The position numbers were made by a program, and so were the translations under genes. DNA of 64,000 nucleotides, taken from NCBI RefSeq assembly GCF_003350295.1, contig NZ_QLYY01000006.1, positions 124,001 to 188,000 on the forward strand, written 5' to 3'. A model generated the notes under the pieces. That model was not told the DNA's origin. It saw nothing but the letters and a program-made list of their open reading frames with translations, and made no database searches. Shown piece after piece: positions 30,009 to 39,999 of this stretch (positions are counted from its first letter, which is position 1; the number at the start of each line of letters is the position of its first letter). The stretch is from Vibrio tetraodonis (GTDB lineage: Bacteria > Pseudomonadota > Gammaproteobacteria > Enterobacterales > Vibrionaceae).

Positions 30009-30929
30009 CTATAACCCGCTAGCGCTGATGAGTTCATTGATTTTCGATTTGAACTCAATATCACTCAAATTACTCAATTTGTATAGTATATCTGCCCCCG
30101 TAACATCAAATTCGACAGTATGTTCATCGATTTGATCATCTTGACGGCGGAACATGAGAATATGATTAGCAATACGGGCTACATCGAGGTAGCTGACATT
30201 AACTTTCTTTGTTTGAGTGGCGTGGTTACTTGCAACATCAATAAAGTCATTGTCAAAACCCCACTGTTTTAATACCAGTTCACTCGCACTGGTACATAAG
30301 TTATTAAATACCTGAAATGCGATATCTTCATCTAGGTAATTCCCTTTTTCTAGATAAGTATGGTATTCGCTAACAATGCAGAAAAATCCAATATCGGCTA
30401 GTAACCCTGTCAGTAACGCCTTATCTGTTTCTAGGTACTCATAATCACTGGGGGAGATTTCTTTGAAACCCCTTACTACCATCACCATAGTTGCAGCAAG
30501 CTCTCGTGAAGTGCTAGCGCTATTTATGAGCATTTGATTGCATCCGCGACTTAAATTCACGGAATGTTTAAGTTGTTCTATTGCCTGGGCTGTGACTATA
30601 TCGCGAACTCTCAAGATTCCCAGACGTGAAACGGCTGTGACAATGTCAGTACAGGTAATATTACGACGGTTAAAAATCACTGAGTTTGCTACTCTGATAA
30701 CGATAGCGGCAAGGCCAGGATCTTCAAACAAACAATCAGCAATATCAAATACAGTCGTGCAATCTTTAGTACAGAGCCTTTGTATTTTTAGTACGACTTC
30801 AGGGATTGGAGGTAATGTGATTTTACCAGATGTAATGGCATGTTTGACCAAGGTATTGAATTCAGACTCAATACCTTTGATCAAGAGCTCCTCGTTTTCG
30901 GGAAGCCAGAAAAAAGACAGATGGTTCAT
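30009..30929 (-). CDS. HDOD domain protein
   Basis: 306 aa; the central part (about 35-240) is an HDOD domain, a non-catalytic relative of HD phosphohydrolases used in signalling: LPPIPEVVLKIQRL, CLFEDPGLAAIVIRVANS, AVSRLGILRVRDIV, LLADIGFF and SELVLKQWGFD are typical blocks. No GGDEF, EAL or receiver domain is attached. Such single-domain proteins often act in motility, competence or cell-cycle signalling in Vibrio and relatives, but a target cannot be read here. It is divergent from tfoX. Confidence 0.88.
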   Translation of the reverse strand: MNHLSFFWLPENEELLIKGIESEFNTLVKHAITSGKITLPPIPEVVLKIQRLCTKDCTTVFDIADCLFEDPGLAAIVIRVANSVIFNRRNITCTDIVTAVSRLGILRVRDIVTAQAIEQLKHSVNLSRGCNQMLINSASTSRELAATMVMVVRGFKEISPSDYEYLETDKALLTGLLADIGFFCIVSEYHTYLEKGNYLDEDIAFQVFNNLCTSASELVLKQWGFDNDFIDVASNHATQTKKVNVSYLDVARIANHILMFRRQDDQIDEHTVEFDVTGADILYKLSNLSDIEFKSKINELISASGL

Positions 30930-31274
30930 TCTAATTAAGCGTTATCTTCTACCGTATGTATTTTACCTAGCATAGTAATCATTATGCAAATCATTGATAT
31001 AACATATGGATCTGCATATGTGTATATCGATGTTGACTCAGTATGGAAAGATACTTTATGTGATTTTAGTCGCGCTTTAGAGCTAGTCTAGCCGGATTGA
31101 TGTGATCTGTGCATAGACATATTTTTTATCGTTAACTACCATTTATGGACTTGGAGTTAGAGGTCAAAACAAATCATAACTTAGAGGTTCTCTGACACAG
31201 GTATATTTTTTCGCTTATATCTGCTGCTATCTGGTGATCGTCAAATAATCGGGGTTTTCTGGTTTAAAAGGATC
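30930..31274. other. Upstream region of tfoX
   Basis: 345 bp between the divergent HDOD gene and tfoX, without a gene. A small hairpin AGTAT/ATACT with loop GGAAAG lies at 31040-31055. Near the tfoX start, TGATC (31235-31239) can pair with GATCA (31271-31275), which would cover the end of the ribosome site and the start codon. No class I c-di-GMP riboswitch core is visible. In V. cholerae tfoX translation is activated by the chitin-induced small RNA TfoR, so a long structured leader is expected. Confidence 0.5.
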
Positions 31275-31862
31275 ATGGATATGACAGAGCAAAACTTTAT
31301 CTCGTATGTAAATAAGTTCGGGAGTTTCCAAAAGCGTTCAATGTTTGGTGGGCTGGGCCTCTTTAAACAAGATGCCATGTTTGCCTTGATTAGTTCTGGG
31401 CAAGTGTTTATTCGAGGTGGAGAACAACTCGATAGGCAATTGATGCAGTTGGGGTGTACCAAATACCGTCACGTAAAAAAACAGACGACAGCAACGGTGA
31501 ACTATTATGATGTAACGCGCCTTTTTGTGTCGAGAAGCGCAAAGCTTGACGATATTGTGCGGCAATCAATGCAATTTTCTGTTTCTCAGCGACATCATAA
31601 AAAATCATCCGCCAGTCGTCGTTTACGTGACTTGCCTAATATGCAACTAACGCTAGAGCGTATGGTTAAAAAATCCGGTATCGGCGATGTAGATACGTTT
31701 GTTGAGCTTGGTGCTCCTAAAGTGTTTTCAAAGGTGAAAGCTACATATGGCAATGATGTTGATGTGAAGCTACTTTGGAAGTTTGCCGGTGCAATAGATG
31801 GCGTACACTGGAAGTTGATTCAAGAACCGCGTAAGCGTCAACTGCTCGCAAGTTGCATTTAA
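31275..31862 (+). CDS. tfoX: TfoX, competence regulator (Sxy family)
   Basis: TfoX/Sxy family regulator that, with CRP, turns on natural competence genes in Vibrio on chitin. 195 aa: N-terminal TfoX_N domain with RSMFGGLGLF (residues about 21-31) and C-terminal TfoX_C domain with RRLRDLPNMQLTLERMVKKSGI and WKFAGAIDGVHW. The neighbours (outer-membrane barrel, YdgA, SerC) match the tfoX locus as I remember it from V. cholerae and argue for TfoX rather than its paralogue TfoY. AAGGA is only 3 bases from the ATG at 31275 but 9 from the ATG at 31281, so the true start may be two codons later. Confidence 0.88.
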   Translation: MDMTEQNFISYVNKFGSFQKRSMFGGLGLFKQDAMFALISSGQVFIRGGEQLDRQLMQLGCTKYRHVKKQTTATVNYYDVTRLFVSRSAKLDDIVRQSMQFSVSQRHHKKSSASRRLRDLPNMQLTLERMVKKSGIGDVDTFVELGAPKVFSKVKATYGNDVDVKLLWKFAGAIDGVHWKLIQEPRKRQLLASCI

Positions 31863-31880
31863 AAAATGAGAGGATAGAGA

Positions 31881-31903
31881 AAAGCCGAGCTTCACTCGGC
31901 TTT
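31881..31903. terminator. Bidirectional terminator after tfoX
   Basis: A 9-bp stem AAAGCCGAG/CTCGGCTTT with loop CTTCA between convergent tfoX and the barrel gene, with A-rich and T-rich flanks. Confidence 0.85.
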
Positions 31904-31909
31904 CAATCA

Positions 31910-32464
31910 TTAGAATTTAAAACGTGTCGTAAACATTAGCTGGTCGCCATAGAAGTCGTTGATCCTAACTTCACCTCCGATAGAAAATAGCTCTGTCGCA
32001 TGAAAGCGGGCGTATGCAGAACCAATCCAATCGTCATCATTATCGATATTTACGTAACCAGCTTTACCACCGACTTCGAGTTGAGGCCCCAGCCACTGGC
32101 GAACACCCACATTCAGTTCCATACCAGTATCACTACCTTTACCTTCTCTGCCGTCAAAATCTACTACACGGAAAAGCATTTCACCAGTAAAGTCCGCCCA
32201 GTTATTGATCGGAGCATGAAAGCCAAAACCTGCAGCTGCATCATAATCTCCTTCGAACTCAGAGTCGATTCTACCGATGAAGTGAGCATTTGGGTGGACA
32301 GACTTACTTACAGCGGTACCGAAAGTCACAGGGCTTGCTCCAATTCTGGCTTCTATGTAATCGTAGCTAAAGTTACTCATTACGGCGGGGCTGTTTGGGT
32401 CCGTCTCTGCAAGAGTTTGACCGGATGCTAGCACTATGGCAGCAGCTAAGATTTTATTACGCAT
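31910..32464 (-). CDS. Small outer-membrane beta-barrel protein
   Basis: 184 aa. A signal peptide (MRNKILAAAIVLASGQTLAE) is followed by alternating amphipathic strands (SYDYIEARIGA, MELNVGVRQWLG, LEVGGKAGYVNI, FSIGGEVRINDF) and a terminal Phe (TTRFKF), the pattern of 8-stranded OmpA/OmpX-like barrels. No catalytic motif is seen. It sits between tfoX and ydgA, as I recall for Vibrio tfoX loci. Confidence 0.8.
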   Translation of the reverse strand: MRNKILAAAIVLASGQTLAETDPNSPAVMSNFSYDYIEARIGASPVTFGTAVSKSVHPNAHFIGRIDSEFEGDYDAAAGFGFHAPINNWADFTGEMLFRVVDFDGREGKGSDTGMELNVGVRQWLGPQLEVGGKAGYVNIDNDDDWIGSAYARFHATELFSIGGEVRINDFYGDQLMFTTRFKF

Positions 32465-32901
32465 ATGAAAGAAAAACCTTTTCTTGTTAATTTCCTCGGT
32501 CTATTGCGACTGAGCACTGTCATACCATAACATCATAATGCATTCTCGTGGTATGACACCACTAAAATGTCATTGTTTTGTCACTCTTTATATTAAATAG
32601 CAAAATTTACACCAAAATGAATTTTAAAAAGAGATTCATTACCCATCTTTATCGTTTATTTTTGACTTTGAGTGGCAGGATAATTTGTGCAAGGAGACAA
32701 TGTGTTTTGAAATTGGGTGCTATGAGGTGGCATAAAACCTCACAGTGAATTGACCCACTTTTAGATCGTGTGGACTAGACTGGTATCAGTGAGTTTAACG
32801 TGTCGATCGTTAAACTTATAATATGGTAAAACACCAATGCTATGATTTAATAGAGAGTTTTTTGGCGTAAACTGTAATAAATACTTGAGTAAAGATAAAA
32901 C
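32465..32901. other. Divergent promoter region between the barrel gene and ydgA
   Basis: 437 bp without a gene. It holds a pair of perfect 10-bp inverted arms (32518-32527 and 32549-32558) upstream of the barrel gene, and AT-rich sequence near 32580-32660. Nothing else is recognised. Confidence 0.5.
32518..32558. promoter_or_regulatory. Inverted repeat upstream of the barrel gene
   Basis: TGTCATACCA (32518-32527) and TGGTATGACA (32549-32558) are perfect inverted copies, 21 bp apart (about three turns centre to centre). They lie 54-94 bp before the barrel start and could be an operator or a leader hairpin. Confidence 0.4.
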
Positions 32902-34164
32902 ATGCATCAATTAAAAAAATATGGCGCTGTTGGTGGCGCAATTGCGTTAGCATTATGTTGGCCTTTGGCTGTTGGTCAAATTGGCCAAAATGTTATTAAG
33001 GACGGTGTCGCGCATTTAACCAATGAATCATTGAAAGCGGAAGTAATTTCTTATGATAGGGGATATTTATCTTCAGAGGTGACAACACGTTATACAGTAC
33101 ATGACCCCGTCCTAGCAAAAGAACTCGAATTGGATGGCTTTCCAACGGAATTTGTTGTCAATAGCCATGTTACTCATGGGCTTTTGAGTTTAAAAGCTGA
33201 GTCGACGTTAGACGATAATGAACGCTTTCCATTAAAGTTGACTACCGTTACCCAGCTCAACGGTAACACAGACTACTCACTAGAACTGGGTAATTGGCAT
33301 CAGTCTTCTGAAGGTGAAGATGCTGCGATGATCTCTGTGACCGCTTCCACTCTTAAAGGGCATTTAACCGTGCTCGGTGAAGTTAGCTATGACCTCAATG
33401 TACCTTCGGTTGAAATTGATTTTAATTCTGGAGAGAAAATGTTGATTTCTGGAATTAAAGGCGTAGGAGATGGCCGAAAGCAGGATAATTTTTGGTTGGG
33501 TGACCAAGAAATAAGTATATCTGACATAAAGATCTCCGATGCGCAGCAGTCTTCCGTATTTAATATGGAAGAGGCCCAGTATGAATTCTCTTCATCGATA
33601 GATGATGCTTCTTCTCGCGTAGATAGTCAGCATGTTGTTAATATATTTAAATTAGAAATGCCTGAAGGTAAAGCAGAAAATTTAGGACTTGACGTCGAGT
33701 TTGGTGGATTAGACAGTAATGCTTTTAACCACCTGATTAGCTTGTATCAGAATAGCCCGACTTTGACACCTGAAGACATCCAGAACGCTATGCCTTATGT
33801 GGATACTCTATTCGACAAAGGTTTCTTCCTATCGGTGAATAAAGCAACATTGACACTGGGAGATGCTGGTGAGTTTAATAGTGTGGGTAAAGTGTCTGTT
33901 CCCGAGGGTACGAGTGAAATTACGAAAAACCCAGCTAAACTTTTGTCTGCCTTGAGCGGTGATATAGAAACCTTCTTCTCTAATGGCCTTGTAGAGCAAT
34001 ACCCATTCATTAAACAAAGCATTGATGAGGCTTTAGTTCAGGAATTTATTGGTCAAGATGACAAGGGTTACCAGCTTAAAGCTGAGCTTAAAGATGGTAA
34101 TTTAGTATTTGAAAGTGGGCAAAAAATATCCCTAATAGCACTGTTCTTTCCAGCAGTAAATTAG
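32902..34164 (+). CDS. ydgA: YdgA family protein (DUF945)
   Basis: 420 aa; an N-terminal hydrophobic segment (about 8-28, VGGAIALALCWPLAVGQI) acts as signal anchor, and the rest is the DUF945/YdgA periplasmic domain with repeated beta-rich sequence. DRGYLSSEVTTRYTV near the N-terminus is the family hallmark. Somewhat shorter than E. coli YdgA. The role is not established. Ends just before a strong terminator. Confidence 0.85.
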   Translation: MHQLKKYGAVGGAIALALCWPLAVGQIGQNVIKDGVAHLTNESLKAEVISYDRGYLSSEVTTRYTVHDPVLAKELELDGFPTEFVVNSHVTHGLLSLKAESTLDDNERFPLKLTTVTQLNGNTDYSLELGNWHQSSEGEDAAMISVTASTLKGHLTVLGEVSYDLNVPSVEIDFNSGEKMLISGIKGVGDGRKQDNFWLGDQEISISDIKISDAQQSSVFNMEEAQYEFSSSIDDASSRVDSQHVVNIFKLEMPEGKAENLGLDVEFGGLDSNAFNHLISLYQNSPTLTPEDIQNAMPYVDTLFDKGFFLSVNKATLTLGDAGEFNSVGKVSVPEGTSEITKNPAKLLSALSGDIETFFSNGLVEQYPFIKQSIDEALVQEFIGQDDKGYQLKAELKDGNLVFESGQKISLIALFFPAVN

Positions 34165-34194
34165 CCTTAACCGTTAAATTTTTGCTGTTTAATT

Positions 34195-34220
34195 GAAAAG
34201 AGGTCTTAAGACCTCTTTTC
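34195..34220. terminator. Terminator after ydgA
   Basis: A 26-bp perfect palindrome (11-bp stem with TTAA loop), GAAAAGAGGTC/GACCTCTTTTC, followed by a T-rich stretch on the + strand; it lies about 30 bases after the ydgA stop. Confidence 0.85.
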
Positions 34221-34295
34221 TTGCTTTTTATGTACAAAAAAACGTGGTATTAGTCAATAAAACCTCTATTAAAAGCGTAGACAAGGAACTTGGGA

Positions 34296-35378
34296 ATGGA
34301 GAATGTGTATAACTTTAGTGCTGGCCCTGCTGGGTTACCTAAAGAAGTAATGCAAAAAGCACAAGCGGAGTTTGTTGAATGGAATGGGCTCGGTACTTCA
34401 GTGATGGAAATCAGTCACAGGAGCAAAGAGTTTATTCAAGTGGCCGAAGAAGCAGAACAGGACCTAAGGGATTTACTCGATATTCCATACAATTATAAAG
34501 TATTATTCTGCCAAGGCGGTGCTCGCGCACAATTTGCAGCAGTGCCTCTAAACTTACTTGGAAGCTCACTAAAAGCAACCTATGTTGATGCGGGCTACTG
34601 GGCTCAAAGCGCAGTGAAAGAAGCAAAAAAATACTGCCAAGTAGACCTTGTTGATGCAAAAACCACAAAAGAAGGCAGAATGGCAGTGATACAAGCTTCG
34701 GGTTGGAAGATTGATCCTGAGTCTGCTTATGTCCACTTTTGCCCTAATGAAACCATTGATGGGATTGAAATCTCTGATCTGCCCGATACCAAGTTACCTA
34801 TTGTGGCTGATATGTCCTCTAATATACTCTCGCGTAAGATAGATGTTTCACGATATGGTGTTATTTATGCGGGAGCCCAAAAAAACATCGGCCCCGCAGG
34901 TATTTGTATTGCTATTGTGCGTGATGACTTACTTGATTTAGCTCACGACCTTTTACCTAGTTTTATTAGCTATAAGGTTTTGGCAGAAAAAGACTCAATG
35001 TTTAATACTCCTCCTACATTTGCTTGGTATCTATCTGGGCTGGTTTTTAAGTGGCTTAAAGCGCAGGGCGGGGTAAGTGCCATCGAGCAAATGAACATCG
35101 AGAAAGCCACAATTCTGTATGATTATATCGATAGCTCAGAGTTTTATAGTAATAATGTACACCCTCAAAATCGGTCGCGGATGAATGTCCCTTTCCAACT
35201 TGCAAAACCTGAATTGGATGAAGCGTTTCTCAAACAAGCTTCTGAGAGAGGCTTAGTTTCGCTTAAAGGGCATAGGGCTGTAGGAGGAATGCGGGCGTCA
35301 ATTTATAATGCAATGCCGATAGAAGGTGTAAAAGCCTTGGTTGAGTTTATGAGAGATTTTGCGGCAGATAACGCTTAA
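34296..35378 (+). CDS. serC: SerC, phosphoserine aminotransferase
   Basis: PLP enzyme that makes 3-phosphoserine (serine synthesis) and 4-phosphohydroxythreonine (PLP synthesis). The ATG at 34296 (360 aa) follows AAGGA by 8 bases; an upstream in-frame TTG is not needed. Family blocks: [63 protein letters not shown] and [18 protein letters not shown] with the PLP lysine, and the C-terminal [16 protein letters not shown]. Confidence 0.97.
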   Translation: MENVYNFSAGPAGLPKEVMQKAQAEFVEWNGLGTSVMEISHRSKEFIQVAEEAEQDLRDLLDIPYNYKVLFCQGGARAQFAAVPLNLLGSSLKATYVDAGYWAQSAVKEAKKYCQVDLVDAKTTKEGRMAVIQASGWKIDPESAYVHFCPNETIDGIEISDLPDTKLPIVADMSSNILSRKIDVSRYGVIYAGAQKNIGPAGICIAIVRDDLLDLAHDLLPSFISYKVLAEKDSMFNTPPTFAWYLSGLVFKWLKAQGGVSAIEQMNIEKATILYDYIDSSEFYSNNVHPQNRSRMNVPFQLAKPELDEAFLKQASERGLVSLKGHRAVGGMRASIYNAMPIEGVKALVEFMRDFAADNA

Positions 35379-35393
35379 ACCTCCATCAAATTT

Positions 35394-35423
35394 AGAGCAC
35401 GAGATTCTGTTATCAAGTGCTCT
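35394..35423. terminator. Possible terminator between serC and ygiQ
   Basis: A 7-bp stem AGAGCAC/GTGCTCT with a 16-base loop between convergent genes; no long T-run, so weak. Confidence 0.35.
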
Positions 35424-35449
35424 TCATTCAAGTTCAGTATCGACCGCTC

Positions 35450-37681
35450 TTATCTTCTTTTCTTGTTGCGCTTCGTATTACTATCATTCTGACAATTATT
35501 GGAGCTATTCTTGTTTCCAGAACCAAATTTACCTTTAGGCTTAGCCCCTTTACCATGCATTTTTTCAAATCCAGGCTGACTTTTGGTGTGTTTAGTCGCA
35601 AACCGGTTTGCACCATGACGGCCAGACTTTCTACGTTGTGCGGGTGTTAAGGTTTGCACATCTTCTTCTGGTACCAGACAACTCGGCTTATCTCCAATCA
35701 GATGTTTTTTGCCCATCTTGATTAACGCTTCACGTATGATTGGCCAGTTCGCTGGATCATGGTAGCGCAGTAATGCTTTGTGCAATCGGCGTTGTCGTTC
35801 TCCTTTGGCTACAGGCACTTCCTCGCGTTGTTTATACTTTACGCGTTTGAGTGGGTTAGTTTCTGAATAATACATAGAGGTTGCATTACACATAGGAGAA
35901 GGGTAGAAGTTCTGTACCTGATCGCATTCGAAGTTATTCTTCTTAAGCCACAAAGCTAGGTTAAGCATATCTTCGTCTTCTGTGCCGGGGTGTGCGGAAA
36001 TGAAATAAGGGATCAGATACTGCTTCTTTCCGGCTTCAGCACTGTACTTTTCGAACATTTCTTTGAACTTATCATATGTCCCCATTCCTGGTTTCATCAT
36101 TAAGTTAAGCGGCCCTTTTTCGGTATGTTCTGGAGCGATCTTTAGATAGCCGCCCACATGATGGGTAACTAGTTCTTTGACATATTCAGGTGACTCAATA
36201 GCTAAGTCGTAGCGAACACCTGATGCTATCATGACTTTTTTAACGCCTTTGACCTTACGAGCGGCGCGATACAGGTCTATGGTATGTTTGTGATCTGTAT
36301 TGAGCTTGTTACAAATTCCTGGGAAGACACAAGATGGGCGTCGACAATTCGCCTCTGCTTTAGGATCACTGCAGCCTAAACGGTACATATTAGCAGTCGG
36401 GCCGCCGAGATCAGAAATGGTACCGGTAAAGCCCGGGACCTTGTCTCGGATTTCTTCCAGCTCATTTAGAATCGACTCTTGAGAGCGGTTTTGTATTATA
36501 CGGCCCTCATGTTCAGTAATTGAACAAAACGAACAGCCACCGAAACAGCCACGCATGATGTTAACGGACGTTTTGATCATGTCATAGGCAGGAATTTTTG
36601 CTTTCCCATATTGAGGGTGAGGTACTCTCGCATAAGGCAATCCAAACACATAATCCATTTCTTCAATAGAGAGAGGAATCGGAGCCTGATTGACCCACAA
36701 CTCGCGATCACCATGACGTTGTATCAAGGCACGGCCCGAATAAGGGTTGGTTTCTAAATGCATAATACGACTTGCATGGGCATAAAGGATACGATCGTTA
36801 TTCAATTTCTCGAAGTTCGGGATACGTACCGCGGTTGTCGCAGCATCGTGACGTGAGGGGCGAATTGTGATTGGCTTTGCTTGCTCGTCTTTATCCTTGG
36901 CTTTGATATCACATTTTTCTTCAACAGCATAAGGGTTGGGCGGAATAAAGGCTTCTTTACGTGGTTTTTCAATCCGAGAAGAGTCGATAATCTTATAGCC
37001 GTCAGGCTCTGAAGCTAAGTTTACAACTGTACCACGTATATTGGTCATGCTGGCGATATCCTCACCATCAGCGAGCCTATGGGCTACTTCAACTAATGCT
37101 CGTTCGGCATTGCCAAATAAAAGAATATCGGCTTTGGCATCGAACAAAATAGAACGGCGCACTTTATCTGACCAGTAATCATAGTGAGCTAGCCTTCTCA
37201 GACTTGCTTCAATACCACCAAGTACAATTGGAACGCCTTTATAAGCTTCGCGGCAACGTTGAGAATAAACAAGAGTCGCTCGATCTGGTCGCTTTCCGCC
37301 TTCATTGTTTGGAGTATAGGCATCATCATGACGTAACTTTCGATCTGCCGTGTAGCGGTTGATCATTGAGTCCATATTGCCTGCAGTGATGCCAAAAAAT
37401 AGGTTTGGTTGGCCAAGCTTTGTAAATGCTTCTTTGTCGTGCCATTCTGGTTGCGCTATGATACCAACCCTGAAACCTTGAGCCTCTAACAATCGACCGA
37501 TAATCGCCATACCAAAACTTGGGTGGTCAACGTAAGCATCACCTGTAATGATAATAATGTCGCAGCTATCCCATCCTAATGCATCCATTTCTTTGCGGCT
37601 TGTTGGGAGAAACGGAGCGGTACCGTAGCATTCAGCCCAGTATTTTTTGTATTCATGAATAGGAGTGGTCTTAGCGTACAT
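35450..37681 (-). CDS. ygiQ: YgiQ family radical SAM protein (UPF0313)
   Basis: 743 aa. An N-terminal B12-binding-like region ([18 protein letters not shown]) is followed by the radical SAM domain with CxxxCxxC in [18 protein letters not shown], further cysteine-rich blocks ([24 protein letters not shown]) that could bind another cluster, and a basic Lys/Gly/Asn-rich C-terminal tail of about 60 residues. The family is widespread but its substrate is unknown. The tail is probably disordered and may bind nucleic acid. Confidence 0.92.
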   Translation of the reverse strand: MYAKTTPIHEYKKYWAECYGTAPFLPTSRKEMDALGWDSCDIIIITGDAYVDHPSFGMAIIGRLLEAQGFRVGIIAQPEWHDKEAFTKLGQPNLFFGITAGNMDSMINRYTADRKLRHDDAYTPNNEGGKRPDRATLVYSQRCREAYKGVPIVLGGIEASLRRLAHYDYWSDKVRRSILFDAKADILLFGNAERALVEVAHRLADGEDIASMTNIRGTVVNLASEPDGYKIIDSSRIEKPRKEAFIPPNPYAVEEKCDIKAKDKDEQAKPITIRPSRHDAATTAVRIPNFEKLNNDRILYAHASRIMHLETNPYSGRALIQRHGDRELWVNQAPIPLSIEEMDYVFGLPYARVPHPQYGKAKIPAYDMIKTSVNIMRGCFGGCSFCSITEHEGRIIQNRSQESILNELEEIRDKVPGFTGTISDLGGPTANMYRLGCSDPKAEANCRRPSCVFPGICNKLNTDHKHTIDLYRAARKVKGVKKVMIASGVRYDLAIESPEYVKELVTHHVGGYLKIAPEHTEKGPLNLMMKPGMGTYDKFKEMFEKYSAEAGKKQYLIPYFISAHPGTEDEDMLNLALWLKKNNFECDQVQNFYPSPMCNATSMYYSETNPLKRVKYKQREEVPVAKGERQRRLHKALLRYHDPANWPIIREALIKMGKKHLIGDKPSCLVPEEDVQTLTPAQRRKSGRHGANRFATKHTKSQPGFEKMHGKGAKPKGKFGSGNKNSSNNCQNDSNTKRNKKRR

Positions 37682-37904
37682 ATTATTGTCTCTACTTCAA
37701 GGAGCGCGAATTATAGCGACTTGTTCGTTGTGTATCTACCCTAGCAAGCCTGTTACGCAAAGTGCCGAGAAGGTTGAAGTTTTAGTTCATAGGATAAATG
37801 TAAAGTTTTATTTTGCTTTTGCCTAAAGGTGACACCAGTAGCCGAAAGCACTATAGTTTTGCTACTATTCGCACCAAGATATTATACCGACGATTCTCGC
37901 AGTG

Positions 37905-38585
37905 ATGATTCAGCAACTATTATCCCTTCTTGCTCCTATGCTTTTAGGTGCCCAATTAGTATTAACTCTTATTTTGGTTAAAGGGGATATTTGTCCTGGG
38001 CAAAGAGGGCGAATTCATAAAGTTTTACCAGTTGTAGCGCTTCTATGGCTTGCGGTAGCATCGCTAAAAATTGAAGCGATAATGCTGGTATTCGCCATCC
38101 TGTACTTTTACTCGCAAGTTCAAACCAAAAAAACGCGTGTGCAAGGACCTCTTTGGCTGATGTACCTCGCCAATGGTCTTGCTTTTGCCTATGTCGGCAT
38201 AGTGATTAGCGAGCAGCCCAGTATTGCTGGCTCCGCCTTGAAGGTCATAGAGATATTTTTGCTTGGCGCTTTATTTTCTCATCTCCTTCTCACTATTGCT
38301 AAAACACGCTTACAGGCCTTTCACCGTATCTTGCCAGTTACAGGTATAGTTTCAGCTATGCTATTGAGCATTGTTGTACTGGCCAAAAGTGCTCAGATAG
38401 ATCCAAATCTATTGGCTGAACATACTAATATGTTGCTAAGTGGCTTCGCATTAATGATTACCGCGGTTCTGATCTGGTGTTGGCATATTTTGCTCTCGAA
38501 AACAGTGCATAAAATTCAGCTTTGGGTGGCGTTTATTACTATGCTGGTGTCTATGAGTTTCATTGAGCAGTTTATTGTCTTGTAG
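37905..38585 (+). CDS. Hypothetical multi-pass membrane protein
   Basis: 226 aa, almost entirely hydrophobic, with six to seven membrane segments joined by short basic loops (KGDICPGQRGRIHK, TKKTRVQG). I recognise no family. A GTG directly before the ATG is an alternative start. It is divergent from ygiQ and 73 bp ahead of a DUF4250 gene on the same strand. Confidence 0.7.
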   Translation: MIQQLLSLLAPMLLGAQLVLTLILVKGDICPGQRGRIHKVLPVVALLWLAVASLKIEAIMLVFAILYFYSQVQTKKTRVQGPLWLMYLANGLAFAYVGIVISEQPSIAGSALKVIEIFLLGALFSHLLLTIAKTRLQAFHRILPVTGIVSAMLLSIVVLAKSAQIDPNLLAEHTNMLLSGFALMITAVLIWCWHILLSKTVHKIQLWVAFITMLVSMSFIEQFIVL

Positions 38586-38657
38586 CTGATGCCTATTTCT
38601 TATTTTGCCCATTTGACGCTAAGCTTACAGGAATAGGAGTAGTGTTGGGGCGTTGTT

Positions 38658-38858
38658 ATGGACCTAAGTAATGTCGCTAGATTGGATAGCAATATCTTGC
38701 TTGGTATTGTTAACGAAAAGCTAAGGCTTGAATGCAATAGCTTTGAAGAGTTGATAGTTATGTATGAGATGGATACCGATACTGTGACTGACAAGTTAGA
38801 CAGTTTAGGCTATCACTATGACCCTTTGACTAATCAATTTAAGTCGTTCGACAGATAA
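38658..38858 (+). CDS. DUF4250 domain protein
   Basis: A 66-aa cytoplasmic protein reading DxNILLGIVNEKLRLEC, then SFEEL and SLGYHYDPLTNQFK, the pattern of DUF4250, a short family of unknown function in Vibrio and some Firmicutes. Its helical content with alternating charges would fit a small DNA- or protein-binding module, but this is not shown. Convergent with metR. Confidence 0.8.
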   Translation: MDLSNVARLDSNILLGIVNEKLRLECNSFEELIVMYEMDTDTVTDKLDSLGYHYDPLTNQFKSFDR

Positions 38859-38886
38859 ACCAACCAAAGACCGCTATACATTATGG

Positions 38887-39798
38887 CTAAACAGGTTTGA
38901 TCCCTTCCAAGTGGTTTTTAGATTGCTGCTTTGCAGTGCTGTAAAACGCCTGTAAATAACGTTTATCTTTTTCACATTGACGAGTGGCAGCGAATAAACG
39001 GCGCCATAGCCCTTTGCCAAGCGGTAAGCTGCTGATCAACCCTTGACGAGAAAACTCGTGAATCGCCCAGTTAGGCAGGGCTGCAACACCAAGTCCTGCG
39101 GATACCATTTGCACCAGCATTAACGTGTTATCGGCTTGTTTCCATTTAGCCGGTTCTACTCCTGCTGGTTGGAGGAAGTGTTTGACCACATCAAGGCGAT
39201 TCTTTTGCACAGGATAAGAGAGCATAGTTTCTTGTTTTAGATCGTCAGCTTGAACACAGTTTTTATTTGCTATTGGGTGATTTACTGCGGTGATAAGGCG
39301 CATTTCAAAATCGAACAAAGGCTCGTAGTGGACTTCCGAGCGGGGTTGGATATCTGAAGTTATGACTAAATCCAACTCCCCACTGAGTAATGCTGGAAGG
39401 GGTTCAAAACCAAAGCCTGATGAAAAGTCTAGCGTCACGCTTGGCCACGTTTGCTGGTAATCCCTAAGAGCTGGCATTAGCCATTGAAAACAAGAATGAC
39501 ATTCAATGGCCATATGTAATCGTCCATTGACATCTTCTTTCAAACCGGCCAAATCATTTTCTGCTTTGGCTAACCGAGGCAGAATTTGGTCAGCTAAGTC
39601 GAGTAGAATCTTGCCTTCAGAAGTAAACTTAACTGGGCGAGTTTTGCGTAAAAAGAGCTGTCCCCCGAGTCTTGCCTCAAGATCTTTTATCTGATGAGAG
39701 AGTGCTGACTGTGTCAGGTGTAATGCTGTCGCCGTTGCAGTGAGTGAGCCTGTATCTCTCAAAGTTACAATTGTTTTCAGATGCTTAAACTCTATCAT
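38887..39798 (-). CDS. metR: MetR, LysR-type activator of methionine genes
   Basis: 303 aa LysR-family regulator. The N-terminal winged helix (TGSLTATATALHLTQSALSHQIKDLE, quoted in part as TALHLTQSALSHQIKDLE) and effector domain are complete; IECHSCFQWLMPAL and the MetR-typical LSYPVQKNRLDVVKHFL are present. Divergent from metE with a MetR consensus site in between, the classic arrangement; homocysteine is the known co-inducer. Confidence 0.95.
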   Translation of the reverse strand: MIEFKHLKTIVTLRDTGSLTATATALHLTQSALSHQIKDLEARLGGQLFLRKTRPVKFTSEGKILLDLADQILPRLAKAENDLAGLKEDVNGRLHMAIECHSCFQWLMPALRDYQQTWPSVTLDFSSGFGFEPLPALLSGELDLVITSDIQPRSEVHYEPLFDFEMRLITAVNHPIANKNCVQADDLKQETMLSYPVQKNRLDVVKHFLQPAGVEPAKWKQADNTLMLVQMVSAGLGVAALPNWAIHEFSRQGLISSLPLGKGLWRRLFAATRQCEKDKRYLQAFYSTAKQQSKNHLEGIKPV

Positions 39799-39856
39799 TA
39801 GCTTTCTTCAGTTACGCGAGTTTTGTGTGAATATAACTAATCTACGCTTTAAAAAA

Positions 39857-39880
39857 AGATGTGTAAACATCTAGACGTCT
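39857..39880. promoter_or_regulatory. Tandem MetJ boxes, metR-proximal
   Basis: Three adjacent 8-mers match the met box AGACGTCT: AGATGTGT (6/8), AAACATCT (6/8) and a perfect AGACGTCT (39873-39880). They lie about 60-80 bp upstream of metR, placing metR itself under MetJ repression. Confidence 0.7.
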
Positions 39881-39932
39881 ATTTATTTGCATTTGCGTGT
39901 TTATCCCTGAATTGAACGAGCTGTGTTACACA

Positions 39933-39945
39933 TGAATTTTTTTCA
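39933..39945. promoter_or_regulatory. MetR binding site
   Basis: TGAATTTTTTTCA is a perfect match to TGAA-N5-TTCA, the MetR consensus, in the middle of the metR-metE intergenic region. Confidence 0.7.
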
Positions 39946-39999
39946 TAAACAAGTTGAATAATTGGAGATTGTCACTTTGCTACTTTGACGAGATAGTTT

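Noticed and set aside
30930..31274. Class I c-di-GMP riboswitch upstream of the Sxy-family gene
   Set aside because: Known upstream of tfoY in Vibrio, so I looked for it; the conserved core (GCACAGGGCAAACC-like and GGACGCAAAGCC-like blocks) is absent. Together with the neighbours this favours tfoX.
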